From: Pezicula radicicola | Taxonomy: Eukaryota; Ascomycota; Leotiomycetes; Helotiales; Dermateaceae | Reading direction: 5' to 3' | Assembly (NCBI GenBank): GCA_003008705.1 | Contig: PDUO01000009.1 | Location: forward strand, 1,300,893 to 1,364,892 | Length of the DNA: 64,000 nucleotides | In this document: one piece after another, positions 35,593 through 47,208 of the stretch | Numbering within the stretch: the first letter of the stretch is position 1 | Layout of the letters: every line of letters begins with the position of its first letter | The notes under the pieces: model-generated | What the model saw: only the letters and a program-made list of their open reading frames with translations | The model's database searches: none | What the model was told of the DNA's origin: nothing | Position numbers and translations under genes: made by a program

Positions 35593-37248
35593 ATGAACAT
35601 TCTCTGTCCAGCAACTCCACGAGGTTGTCTGAACCCTCGCGCCATCTTCCAGACATGCCACAAATTCGATAGCAGCCTCGCTGCGAGGCTCGCACGACAA
35701 TCCATTCGTCTATACTCCAAGCCAGCATTATCTCTTCGGAGGAGGGAACAATATAATAGACCCGTACAAAAGCTGTTTCAGCCCTCAAGCTTTGCACCGA
35801 CAATTCACGTTAGACACTTTGCGTCCAAAGGGATTATCAGGCGATGGGAGGACCTACCAGAAAATTACGAGGATGAGGATGGCTTGGAGTTTGGACACCG
35901 AGCCCTTTCCAAGAATGAAATACAAGCAATATTTGGAAAGGGGATGGATGTTGCAGACGGCAACAAGCTACTAAGGATTGCACATGGTCGACGAGTGGCA
36001 GGTACCTTGGGTGACCCCGAGTTCCAGTATCTTAATGGATTTGAGCAGCATGTCTATGAAAATGCATTGGTATGGCTAAGGAAAGCTGTGCCTGTGGACG
36101 AGGATCATTCAGAAGGAATGCGAGCCGAGCAAGAACTAGCCGCCATGGGTGAACAGGTACTGGCAGATGCGCAGCGGATAGGTCTGTACAAGCCCAATTC
36201 CCAAAAAACTAATGAGGAAGGCAAAAGTGTCTACGGCCAGGGTGCGTTTGACAAGATCAGAGAACGCAAAGAAAGGGAATGGGAGGCAAGGGAAGCAATG
36301 AGGAAGAAACAGGAGGAAGAGATACAACAAGTCACCGGTACTCTACAAACTACAGGTCCTAGATCCGGTGTTGAACTCCGACGTCCTGGGGAAAATCCAA
36401 GGTTGAAGTACTATCTTGAACGAGCGAAGGTCCTACCAGATACTCCACCGGAGATGAGCGTCATGCAACGATTATTGCCCTCGGCTCTAGTTGTTCTTAT
36501 AGTTGTTGGAGGATCTTTACTCTTCGCCCAGGTATATACTCCTCCAAAACACTCGGCGAGGATATTCAAGGAGATGCCACCAGCTGCTGCAACAATCAAC
36601 ATGATCATTGCTGCTAATCTGGTGGTTTTCGCATTGTGGCGTTTCCCACCTGCTTTCCGCATGCTCGAGATGTACTTTATTGCCATTCCCGGTTACCCAA
36701 GAGCTCTTAGTATGTTGGGTAGCATATTCTCGCACAAAACATTTAGTCATGTTGCTATGAACATGATCGGAGTATGGTTTATAGGCACCCGACTACATGA
36801 TGATGTAGGTCGGGCCAATTTCATGGCAATCTACTTGTCTTGCGGTGTGCTAGGCAGCTTCACCTCGCTCACATATTTCGTCCTACGCAATCACTTTGTC
36901 TCGTCGTCATTAGGAGCATCGGGGGCCATTTGGGGCCTTCTTGCAGCTTACTTGTCATTGCACGGCGACGAGAAGCTCAAGTTACTAGGATTCCCACAGG
37001 ATCCGCTGTCGGGTATTCCTGGATATGCTATGCTTACACTTCTATTAATATGGGAAATGTATTCTATGTACAAACTACGCAAGTCTGGAGGTTCTGGCTT
37101 TGACCATGCCGCACATCTTGGTGGAGCTGCTTCGGGTATCTTTGCGGCTCAAATATTGAAGAAGCAGGCCGCGGAAAAGAAGAGGAGAGAGATGGAACGG
37201 CGAAAGCAGCTAGGGTTGATGGATAGAATTAAGGAGGGGAGATTGTAG
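35593..37248 (+). CDS. pcp1: mitochondrial rhomboid protease Pcp1/PARL type
   Basis: One exon, 551 residues. The basic, Ser/Arg-rich N-terminus is a mitochondrial targeting sequence. After a long matrix-facing region come about seven hydrophobic segments from residue 292 on. The rhomboid core has HVAMNM (386-391), the catalytic serine in GASG (441-444, Ser443) and the catalytic histidine in HAAHLGG (His508), preceded by GFD. Pcp1 cleaves dynamin-like Mgm1 and other inner-membrane proteins and so controls mitochondrial fusion. A Lys/Arg/Glu-rich tail ends the protein. The first ATG is used. Confidence 0.93.
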   Translation: MNILCPATPRGCLNPRAIFQTCHKFDSSLAARLARQSIRLYSKPALSLRRREQYNRPVQKLFQPSSFAPTIHVRHFASKGIIRRWEDLPENYEDEDGLEFGHRALSKNEIQAIFGKGMDVADGNKLLRIAHGRRVAGTLGDPEFQYLNGFEQHVYENALVWLRKAVPVDEDHSEGMRAEQELAAMGEQVLADAQRIGLYKPNSQKTNEEGKSVYGQGAFDKIRERKEREWEAREAMRKKQEEEIQQVTGTLQTTGPRSGVELRRPGENPRLKYYLERAKVLPDTPPEMSVMQRLLPSALVVLIVVGGSLLFAQVYTPPKHSARIFKEMPPAAATINMIIAANLVVFALWRFPPAFRMLEMYFIAIPGYPRALSMLGSIFSHKTFSHVAMNMIGVWFIGTRLHDDVGRANFMAIYLSCGVLGSFTSLTYFVLRNHFVSSSLGASGAIWGLLAAYLSLHGDEKLKLLGFPQDPLSGIPGYAMLTLLLIWEMYSMYKLRKSGGSGFDHAAHLGGAASGIFAAQILKKQAAEKKRREMERRKQLGLMDRIKEGRL

Positions 37249-38343
37249 AATAGTGATGGTAGAGCATGGTTGTATATCGGTAGGACAGGATTTTTATATA
37301 AAGTTAGCAATGCCAGGTTGGTTAAGCTAAAACAGGAACGACCTTGAGTATTGAATGAAATCATCAGTAGTTGCCTCTAATTTCTCACCGCTCACCGCTG
37401 ACCGTGCCTTGGCACTTCCTCTGTAGATAGCATTATACATTCTGTAGAATGTTACCATAAGTACGTGACTAAAGTTTATCTGAGTGTTTGAAGTAGAACC
37501 GTAGTGATTCACATGGGCATTTCACTTAAACTTGCGGCGCACGCAGATTAAGTCCGGTCTGACTTCATCTGGATAACGCACTTAGTCTTGCATGACTAGT
37601 CATTAGGCCCGACTAATAAAGCGCGCCCTACCGTACGAAGTACATTTAAGCAATGTTCATAAAAGAAAGTTGACTTGGCCGAGTGATGTACACTACTGTA
37701 TTCTTCAAAAGTCCATTGAGAGCCATCGGATTTCATATCTTTCCAAGCTGCGGCCCGATCTTCCATCTCATGTTTTAAGCAAGGGTTATCGATTTGAAAC
37801 AATGGGGATCTGCAAGGTGCCTTCAGGGTCCACCCTCTCCATCATTTGCCCCGAGACATCCCTGTAGACAATTCTTAGGCCCACAGACGCACCAATGAAC
37901 ACAGGGCTGACTTGGGTGGTGAAATTGAAGCACCGTGAACCACGCAACTGAACATGAGCGCCAGCGTCCGTTCCTCTTGGCATTTTCTTGGCCGTACAAT
38001 GTCCTTGTTTTGATGCGACCATAAGCAGTTGATGGGCATCATCTCGCGGCCCTTTTCTCTTTATTATTGTACAACTGGTCTTCACTTCTGGTTGTCGCTC
38101 GTTGTTCTATGCTTTGCGCGCGAACGCGCGAACCTACCTACCTGTACCGTACCTAGCTAGCTAGTACAACGACAAACATCGTTCTTGCGCCTCACCTGTC
38201 CAGCTGAACCAAGCATTATTAAAGCTTTCGCAACTACCATCCTACCTTTTACCGCCCACGATTGACGCTCTAGTGATAAACAAATATATCAATCTTCCAG
38301 ATACTATATTCGTTCCTCAATTCACCATTCAGCGAAGCAACAA
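37249..38343. other. 1.1 kb gene-free region
   Basis: No gene. Around 38116-38166 a direct repeat GCGCGAACGCGCGAAC is followed by CCTACCTACCTGTACCGTACC and an almost palindromic CTAGCTAGCTAG patch, about 200 bases before the phosphatase start; it could be a promoter element or simple repeat. Confidence 0.4.
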
Positions 38344-41336
38344 ATGGCTGCGCATTTCCGAGATGAGTTGCTCCATGGCTCAGACCATACAGATACGCAC
38401 CTCAATCAAAACCGCTGGCGCCACGAAGAATCGTCCTCGTTTCGCCGTCATGCTAGCCCTCGCAGGACTGAAGCAGCCCACGGCGACAGCAAAGACCTTG
38501 CAGATTTCTTGAATAAGACTCGGATCGATTCTGCTACACCTGCGTCTACGAGCAAACATATGCCGTTAGTCGCCGGCACTGGACATGGGACAAATGAAAA
38601 TGGTATTGTTGACAAGCAACAAGAGGGACGCCCGCTGGCAGAGGCGGTTAACGAGGGAATTACGGAGGGTATGGAGGTCAAGTGTGGACCTCTGCTTAAT
38701 TATCGGAGGATGGAAGATGAGATTTGGTTTGGTAGTATTTTGATTGTTGTCGGAGGCGCTCAAGCGGTTGAGAATCTAGTGCCGGAGCTGAAATTGAGGA
38801 GTCGCGAACGTCTGCTATCTGCAGAATCTGTCTCGAAAGCAATTGAGAATGGGTCAAATGGGGAGCAGCATAATGGAGGACCTGATGTTGTAATAAATGG
38901 GGTGGATTACACGAATAGCAACGAAGACGAGAAGCAAGCTCCAAGCACGAGCAACGGCGCATCGCATACAAATGGTTCCGGTGTCTGGTCTGGAGATGAG
39001 ATCAAGAGTAAGGGAACAAAGCTCTACAGTGACCCTGTAAATATATTTTGGCGATTTGATCTGGAGGTTCCTATGCAACAGTACGAACTCGAATGCGAAT
39101 ACACGATTCCTGGATTGAAGTTTGCCGAGGGTACAAAGAAGTTGGATCGAAACTCCTTTTTCATTCCTGCTATCAGTGAATCTATGCGAATCATGTTTCA
39201 TTCGTGCAATGGATTTAGTGTTGGTACAGACGAAGCAGCTTGGAATGGACCTTGCCTCTGGAACGATGTTCAAAGGGTGCATAAGATAACCCCATTCCAT
39301 GTTATGTTGGGAGGCGGAGACCAAATTTACAATGATGGTATTCGAGTAAATGGACCATTACGACCTTGGTCGGATATTGGGATTCCAGTAAAACGAAGGC
39401 ATCACCAGTTTCCAGACACTCTGAGAAAGGACTGCGACGAGTATTATTACAAGAACTATATTCGATGGTAAGTTTTAGGTGGGCAGCCTCATGGAGCAAG
39501 CATTAATGGATCTCAAATACAGGTATTCGACAGAACCATTTGCCACAACTAACGGACAGATACCCCAAGTCAAGTAAGTCCCCTATTGTCTATAGATGGA
39601 AAGATAGCGTTGACATCACTAGTTTGTGGGATGACCACGATGTAAGTCATAGTCCTTGAGCACTGTGCGTATTTGCGTCGACATGCTCGGCTAATTTTGG
39701 TACAGATTATCGACGGGTTTGGATCATATGTTGATGAGTTCATGCAATGTCCCGTATTTCGAGGAATCGGTGGAGTTGCTCACAAATATTATCTTCTGTT
39801 TCAACATCATCTAGCACCTCCAGTCTCCACGTTCACTACAGGTATGGCCTACCATCTCATGGTTATTCACTCCAGCTAATTCAGTACAGACGCACCTCAG
39901 ACCATGAGCGAGGAAGGGGCACTTCCCGACCCGCGACAACTTGAAGACACATACGTATATCAAGAGGACAAGATTGACTCTAGCTACATAATAGGCCCAA
40001 AACCTGGGGTGAGAACTGTTCTTTTTCGAAGGACATGGTGCTAGTGCTAAAATCTAAATAGCCATATGTCGCAGAGCATTCACGTAGTATTTATGCCCGA
40101 CTTGGTGCCCGCATAGCTTTCTTTGGCCTAGATGCTCGCACAGAGGTATGCCATGCTACATATCATAAAAGACAGTCAACTCACGATTCTAGCGTACCCG
40201 GAAACAAGTCAACTACCCCGAAACTTATGATATAATTTTCGGTAGGATACGGGAAGAATTGGGCAAAGCAGCGAGCTCTCCATCCCCTATTCATCATTTG
40301 GTCGTTTTACTTGGGATTCCGATTGCATATCCTGTAGGTCATCCTGATGAACCGTCCTTTCCGCTTTGCTGACATATACTAGCGCTTAACATGGCTTGAG
40401 AATATATTTTCGAGTCCGTTAATGGGCCCCTTGAAGTTCATGAATAAGAGGTTCGGGTTTGGTGAGTGTGTCTTAGCAAATGCTGTGAGGATCAATACTA
40501 ATTGATTATTGTCAGGCGGTGGTTTCTTCAACCATTTCGATGGAAGCGTGGATCTTTTAGATGATCTAGATGACCATTACACTGCAAGAACGCACAAAAA
40601 AGAACGACTTTACCTTGTTCATCAGCTACAAGCGATCGCTGCTGAGTTCTCGGTCAGAGTCAGCATTCTTGGCGGAGATGTGCACCTTGCCGCTGTGGGC
40701 CGTTTCTATTCTAACCCGAAGCTCAATATTCCTGTGGCCAATGATCACCGCTACATGGCAAACATAATCTCGTCGGCTATTGTGAATAAGCCTCCTCCAC
40801 AAGCAGTTGCAAATCTACTTGCAAGAAGGAACAAAATCCATCATCTGGATCATGATACTGATGAGACTCTGATGAAGTTCTTCGATAGGGATCCTGGAGA
40901 GACCAGCAAGACATCGAATTCCAACAATGTCACAATGCCGAGTCGAAACTGGGCTATGATCACTGAGAACTCCATGATGCGGTCAGCACATAACGGTACT
41001 AACGGCCATGCTCCCCCAAGTAGTTCTGGCGAAGAATCGCAGTCCGTCGAGTCAGTACCGAAAGCCAAAGATGGCCATTCCTGGTTACACAAAGGAGAGG
41101 TTGATGCTGGGACCAAACACAAGTCTGCAGATGCGCAGTTACATGGTAAAGATGCAGATGGGGGTCTCGATGTGTCTATTCGTGTGGAGAAGGATCAGCG
41201 TGATCCAGAAGGAAGGACGCAGTCGTATGGAATGACAATTCCAATACTGAGGTATGAGGGTGCTGCGAGGGAGTCACTAAATAGGCTAGATGCTATACCA
41301 GGTACGGTGAATGAGAATATCAAGACAGCGGCATAA
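38344..41336 (+). CDS. PhoD-like metallophosphatase, nine exons
   Basis: Exons 38344-39467, 39523-39573, 39623-39641, 39706-39841, 39890-40008, 40062-40145, 40193-40333, 40383-40461 and 40516-41336 give 857 residues; introns are 47-64 bp. The PhoD-type metal-binding motifs are split over exons: LGGGDQIYND (about 322-331), WDDHDIIDGFGSY (394-406) and LGGDVHLAAVGRF (636-648). It is the fungal PhoD-like family related to putative surface or cytosolic phosphatases that lack a signal peptide; substrate unknown. The N-terminal 250 residues are variable and low in complexity. The C-terminal 170 residues after the phosphatase core are polar and end in IPILRYEG. Exon 3 is only 19 bases and encodes most of the WDDHD motif. 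The splice phases all agree, so the model is well supported. Confidence 0.9.
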
Positions 41337-42400
41337 ATACTGGGGTGCTTGTTCATCGTTGGATGATATTAGTGTTGGATAGGGTACCTTGTAAATAATA
41401 TTGACTAGATGGATTAATGTAATCGGAGCGAGCGCATTCTTCGACCTTGGCTGTTAGAGTAGTTAACGAACGAATTGGTTTATGAGAGAACATTTTAATT
41501 GGGGCAACTAAGTTGCCTAAATCAAGTAAGTTGTTCAACTCCGTCGCTCATATCTGGCTATTCAAGTTGATCTCTTATAAACCAGCCCGTATGGTAGAGC
41601 TAAGTTGTGAGAAAAGAAAAGGAGCCTTCAAAAGGGGTTCGGTTAGCTCGGTTAACTGGAACATTGGTTGTTCCTACCCCGATTACCCAATTCAATTCAA
41701 AGCACTTTTCGCGGCGACTATTTGTTCTTCGGACTCGCTCTTTCTGACATCTTTACACAATCAATAATGTCACCAGACCACGGCAGATGGCAATTATGTT
41801 ACAGCATGTGCGCTCATGGAGGGGAAATATTCGACTGTATCATTTCGACGATAAGCACAGAGCCAGCCAAAAGCACTCAATGCTGCACATGCCGTTCGAG
41901 GCGCGGTCCTTTACCTTTAAACGTCCACCCTAAGGTCTTCTCCTTAGCCGGGCACGTGTGATTGAGACATATCTGATTGGCTGAGCAGCTATCAGTCTCA
42001 ACTCTCTCAACGACATCCAATGAAATGAAGCACGCGACACTCCAGCAGTCCCCCATTCCCCCAAATAGAGCCGTCAATCTAGCTGTATCGCCTTCAGTTC
42101 AGTGCTAGAGCGTGGAGAGGGTCTGCTTCACGACAATGTAGGTCGCAAGATAACCCTCTGCCCTTCCGCTTTCGTAGGTGGGACATCTTGTCAAAGCATC
42201 TACTTCTACTTTTCCTCTTTCTCTTTTGGCCTTCAGTGTAGCCTCCAAGCTTTATATCAAGTTCACGTTTCCTCAGTCACTTTTCATCTGTTTGTGCTGC
42301 CTTGCGAAGTACTAGACTCGTACGAAGAGCTGTCACTGTACGCCGGAGGAGATAGCGCACGAGACCAGCCTCATTGAGCCATATATATTCCTTTCCAAAA
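41337..42400. other. 1.1 kb gene-free region before the bHLH gene
   Basis: No gene seen. The right part must hold the promoter and leader of the bHLH gene; CACGTG at 41954-41959 is an E-box of the type bHLH proteins bind. Confidence 0.4.
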
Positions 42401-43557
42401 ATGCCTCGACCAGATGCCCCACCGACACCTTCATCTTCCACCGAAATCAAGGGTAAAGATGGACATACTCTACAGATGTCTTTTGAGCTCCCACCTCCAG
42501 CTATGACTGGCGCCGAATCAAGACCGACCAGCGCATCTACCAAGTCGTCATCAACATCTTCATACCATCCCACGACCCCCAGTTCTCCAGCACCGGCAAT
42601 TCCAGCCAGCGAGAGTGTGAAGATTAGAAGACGGTCCTCGCTTGCACAACCTGCGAAAGATGCCTTTTCTCTACCACCTCCTCCAACACGTTCTCGAAAG
42701 ATCATACAAATGAAGCCTCGTGGGCAGCCAGAGCAGGCAATAGAGGCAGTGAAGGAAGGTGGACAGACGGCAGCAAAGAGCACACCAGCAAAGAAGAAGC
42801 AACCATCCTCGACGAGCGTTGCTGGACGGAAGATTGCACGGAAGACGGCGCATAGCTTGATTGAGCGTCGGAGGAGATCGAAGATGAATGAGGAGTTTGG
42901 TGTCTTGAAGGACATGATACCCGCGTGTACAGGAGAAATGCACAAGTTAGCTATCCTACAGGTGTGTGGCCATCGTTACCAATTCTCTGCAGCTATCGCT
43001 AACACTGCACTCAGGCATCCATTGACTATGTTCGATATCTGGAGGATTGCATTGCCAAACTGAAGGCCGAAAACACCCGTAATGCATCATCGACACCAGC
43101 TCTGGAACAGTTCCATCTTCCTCCACCGAGTCGAAGTGCTTATGATGCTTCCAACCGCAATAGTGCCATAGAAGACGATGACGACGTTGAGATGGAAGGT
43201 TCAGAACCTATATCGCCCACATGTGCAACACCAATTCCCAATAGCAGGCAACCAACCATATCTCCAGCAATTCCTCCTCAAGACCCAAGGCGACGTCATG
43301 ATTCGTACTCATCTACCTCCTACGGATACTCCACATCAGCAACAACTTCACCAAACTTTGGACCAGTATCTTATGACTACGCTCGAAGTAATGCATCAGT
43401 AATTGGCTCTGCCTTCACAAGCCCAGCTTTGCAACCACAGACAGACCGTGATCTGGACCAAGAGGCAACTGCCGCATTGTTGATGCTTAATGCTGATAGA
43501 AGAAATACACAGGGAAGTATTCGCGGGATGAGCGTCAAGGATTTATTAAGCGGGTGA
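42401..43557 (+). CDS. bHLH transcription factor, Esc1/DevR type
   Basis: Two exons (42401-42961, 43015-43557; intron 53 bp) give 367 residues. A Ser/Pro-rich N-terminus is followed by the basic region RKTAHSLIERRRRSKMNEEF, with His151, Glu155 and Arg159 at the E-box contact positions, helix 1 (FGVLKDMIP), a short loop, and helix 2 (HKLAILQASIDYVRYLEDCI), with the intron in helix 2. The C-terminal half is Ser/Pro/Thr-rich with a final conserved-looking GMSVKDLLSG. It resembles S. pombe Esc1 and Aspergillus DevR, regulators of sexual or asexual development; the ortholog name is from memory. It acts in the nucleus as a dimer. An E-box lies upstream, so autoregulation is possible. Confidence 0.82.
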
Positions 43558-44840
43558 TTGAAGCCATCGTTAATCTCTGTATCGGGGTGTCAAAAGGGTC
43601 AAAGAGATTGTCTATGGATTATCGTTGTAAGTGAGTGACAATGAAGAGGGCGTAACGCCCGTCAACATATGGTTTACTAGTGTGGTTCGGCGCAATGGAG
43701 GGTCTAGAAGGGAGACAGGGCGTTTCGGGGATGGATAAGCTCAAGGACTGTATTTCATAAGATTGCGCATTTTCTGTAAAATGGCGTTAAGGCTGAATTG
43801 GTACAGATATTGAAGCTCATTTGGCACAGACCAAAAACATATCCAAGCTGGTGGGCCCGGAGTTTCCTTTGGGGCAATCCCTATCTGTGAGCACCCAAGA
43901 GCATCAGAAGCATGGAATGAGTGGATCTCTTTGATTCAGATTTGGCGAAAAAGCACGAGAAATGATCCCATCGGAGGCCACATCGTTGCTTGTCTGGGAC
44001 GAGTTCTCAACGACAGCAAAGAGCGTTCCATTAGAGCACGGCCTAGGTCGATAAGCTTTCGTGGAATGGCCAGATGTGGGCAAAAGTTAGTGCACGCATA
44101 AGGCCACTGGCGTTTGATGCTTCGTAGCATTAAGCCTCGTCGGGGATTTCAGGGTTTCAAAGTTGTACGAGTAACTTACGATTCTTCTGATTCGTACGAT
44201 ACTACTGACACATGGGAGTCTGTGCACATCAATAGTTTCAACGGTTATGCTCACGTGATATCAAATTTCATAATTTGTCCTCGCCCTCCACTGCTCCAGA
44301 CTGAGCTGTCAATTCTTATATATTCCGAGATCTTGTCTTCATCTCATCTTCTTTTCTCCAGCTTCATCGCCAACTTCACTTCTCAGCCTCAACTCCCATC
44401 TTCAATCGGCAGGTCCATTCTAAGCCAGGCGCCTTTTCTTGTAGTAAAATATTGCGTTTTTTCAGTCCCTTTGCACTTGTGTTCCCAGCTTCCCTAGTGG
44501 AACTACAAGAGACAGCTACCGGCAGTCTTTTACTCTCTCGAACGGTCAATTACCTTCATACGACGGTCCCGTTCTCACAGAGAAGCTTGAGTGCAAACCT
44601 CGTTACCTCCCACCTCTCTACGCGGACTACTACACAGAAACACCACCCCGTCTTCAACCTCCACCTTATTACCCCAATCACCTCAAGCCCGAACCTCTTA
44701 AACAAACTCCGACTGCCCAGAAACTCCCTCCTCCAAAACCTTACGTCTACACTTGTACTCAGCACAAGCAGATATACACTTACAACTCCTATACAATCAC
44801 CACTACTCTCACCCACCGCCGTCACACATCCTCCAACACA
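43558..44840. other. 1.3 kb intergenic region
   Basis: No gene seen. From about 44330 the plus strand is rich in C/T, typical of a fungal transcription start and long 5' leader for the gene at 44841; an overlapping open frame of 173 codons (44452-44973) is a composition artefact of this leader. Confidence 0.4.
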
Positions 44841-45291
44841 ATGGCCACCACCGGAACCTCAGCCATGCCAGGTGCGAAGACCACTCCTTTCCCTCCTGGC
44901 CCCGCAAACCAGCCCTCTAAAGAATCCGTCCTTGCAGGTTCGTTTGTTTTTTACTCTCAAGGCAGAGCTATAGTTTGCTCTAGATTCATACTTGCCATCT
45001 CTAGATTTTTCCAGATCAACCAATACTGATTGCTCCTTCTGAACAGATCTCCGCCGTCAGCTCGACGATTCTGACCTTTCCTCAAATGCTGGCTCTACCT
45101 CATCTGGACGCCGCCGCCGTCGTGCGCGCAAGAACAAGGGTGCTCTCGCTGGATTGGCGGCCACTGCTGCACCTGTCATTCAACGATTGGAACACATCAA
45201 GCCTGTCAGATTGCAATTGGGATTGAACTTGGATGTAGAACTCGAGTTGAAGGCTAGAGTACAGGGTGATGTCAGCTTGACACTACTGTAA
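44841..45291 (+). CDS. small basic conserved fungal protein, with possible longer splice form
   Basis: Two exons (44841-44937, 45047-45291; intron 109 bp) give 113 residues. A Pro/Thr-rich N-terminus leads to DLRRQLDDSDLSS, a run of five arginines (RRRRRARKNKG), an Ala/Leu helix and the C-terminal block KPVRLQLGLNLDVELELKA ending in LTLL. I recall small fungal proteins with this ending, function unknown. The stop codon TAA is part of a perfect donor, CT|GTAAGT, at 45288. If that intron (to the AG at 45393) is removed, the frame stays open for another 103 codons to 45703 and gains one hydrophobic helix (LTITAALGIAGLGVLVGFLC), for 215 residues in all. Intron retention or removal would therefore decide between a soluble and a membrane-anchored product. 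Confidence 0.7.
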
Positions 45292-47208
45292 GTATCTCCC
45301 TCTCCCAGCTTCTCCCTCCACTTCAATCATTCCCGAAGTCCGATCAATATATTAGAAAAGAATCACGCTGATTTACAACCAGCCAATAAACAGTGTACAA
45401 AAGAAGGAAGACAAAATGAGGACGGACAAGGAAGCAAAGTTCAGCCGCGCGGGCGTGGTTCAGTACAAAGACAATGATTACATGTGCTACATTCGGTTGG
45501 GCAAGTTTTCTTTCCGTCAGCGGTGGATCCAGAGGGAGGTTAGCGAGAGTTTGACGATTACCGCGGCGCTTGGTATTGCGGGTTTAGGTGTCCTTGTAGG
45601 ATTTCTTTGTGGGTGGAGCTGTGCTGCGAGGACGTCAAGTTATTTGAGTTATTCGAGTTATTCGAGTCCAGATTTGTTTCTAGCGAGTATATGGTCTGTG
45701 TAAGATGAGAGAAGTCTATCAAAATTGGGATCTGAAAAGTTTTGCCTGTGCTGTGTTGTGCTGTGCATGTAGTGATTTCAGTCGCTTAGTGAGGATGAAG
45801 TGAAGCTGATTCGTAAGCGACGACAAAGCCTTCCTGCGATTTTGACAGTACCGGGTATCACCCAAAATCAACCTACCGCACCATATTCTCTTGTGTTATT
45901 ATGCGATAACGACTCAGTCAAATCCTGATTCAAAACCAAAAAATTAATGTTTCTTATCTTGGTTAACGCGATACAGTATCTGCTGTGTAGTCGTACGTGG
46001 CTCATAGCTCAGGTTTCGTCTGATGTTTGGCGGTGCACTAAAAACCATTCAAGTGTCTGCACCGTGTCAATTTTGCATCTACCCTTGTGCCGAGCACATC
46101 TCGTGCACCTCTACCGATCACCCGGTATTTTTGCTGACAGGTAACGGGTTCTTCCACCGAATTATAAACCAATGATTTTCAAGTGTGGGAAATTTAGGCA
46201 ATTGAACGGGTATTGGGCACTTTGTTTGTCAATACTACTCCGGAGACAAACTCCGGGATGGAAATTTTGTGGAAACATTATTCAAAAAGAGTGGTAAGCT
46301 AGTGTGAGTCGTGACCTAGGTTTTCTAAGAGGGCGAAGGCTCAAAATCTCAAAAGTCTCGAAAGATGGTGAGGTGGCTTTTGTGCGACTTTGCGACTCTT
46401 GCGACTTCGTCTAATTAAGCTCACGCCTGTTCTCACGCCATTGCTTATTATATTCCCTGTCCTTGACCCGTGACAAGGCCGCTGCCACGGTTGATCAAAC
46501 ATGGAAGGCTTTCCCGTTACTGAACAGGGTACCTTGTCTCCGTTAGGGTTTTGTCTCCGGTACTCCGTATTCCAGGAAGTGGAGGAAGGAAGGTGTTGTG
46601 ATGTGGTGTTTTGTTGCTGTCTTGCAAGGCCTAGACCAGCTCATAATTGTTGGCGAGCATGCGAGCAGCATGCTGGTATTGTATTATACGTACAATAATT
46701 ATGAAGGTCTAGACCGCTATTTTTTTGGTTGTTGTGGTGTTCTTGAAAAGCTGAAGTGAGAAATATTTAGAAGGGACCTGGTGGCATCGCAATATGACTT
46801 TAAGTAGGATCGTTCGATACTGTAGTAAAGATTGGAAGCTGGTTACTTGTAAATTGATAAATTGGCCTCTTGTCGCTTCGATGGTTATTATAATTGGCTA
46901 TTGAAAGGGTAAGCTGGGTTGTAGCGCGGTAGTTAGCTTCGGGAGATGAGGTTGAAACTACAGTATTCTTCATCCCGAGTATCGACGTTGTTGATGAACT
47001 TATGAGAGGACTCTTTTGATGGAGGTTGTAAGTTCCTGATTAGTGCGTAGTGTCTGGAGAGTACGGTTTTGATCCGGTGATCCAACAATTGAATCTAGGA
47101 TAGACGATCTTTTGGCGGTGTATTACGAATTGCTATAATCATTTAATACTTCCTTCCTTTCATCACCATCTATCACCGCCCCAAACTCTCATCCATAATA
47201 ACTACTAT
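45292..47208. other. 1.9 kb region with possible extra exon, otherwise no gene
   Basis: 45394-45703 may be an alternative last exon of the preceding gene. The rest (45704-47208) holds no convincing frame. Confidence 0.4.

Noticed and set aside
44452..44973. 173-codon frame upstream of and overlapping the small basic protein
   Set aside because: Lies in a C/T-rich leader, no domain; overlaps exon 1 in another frame.
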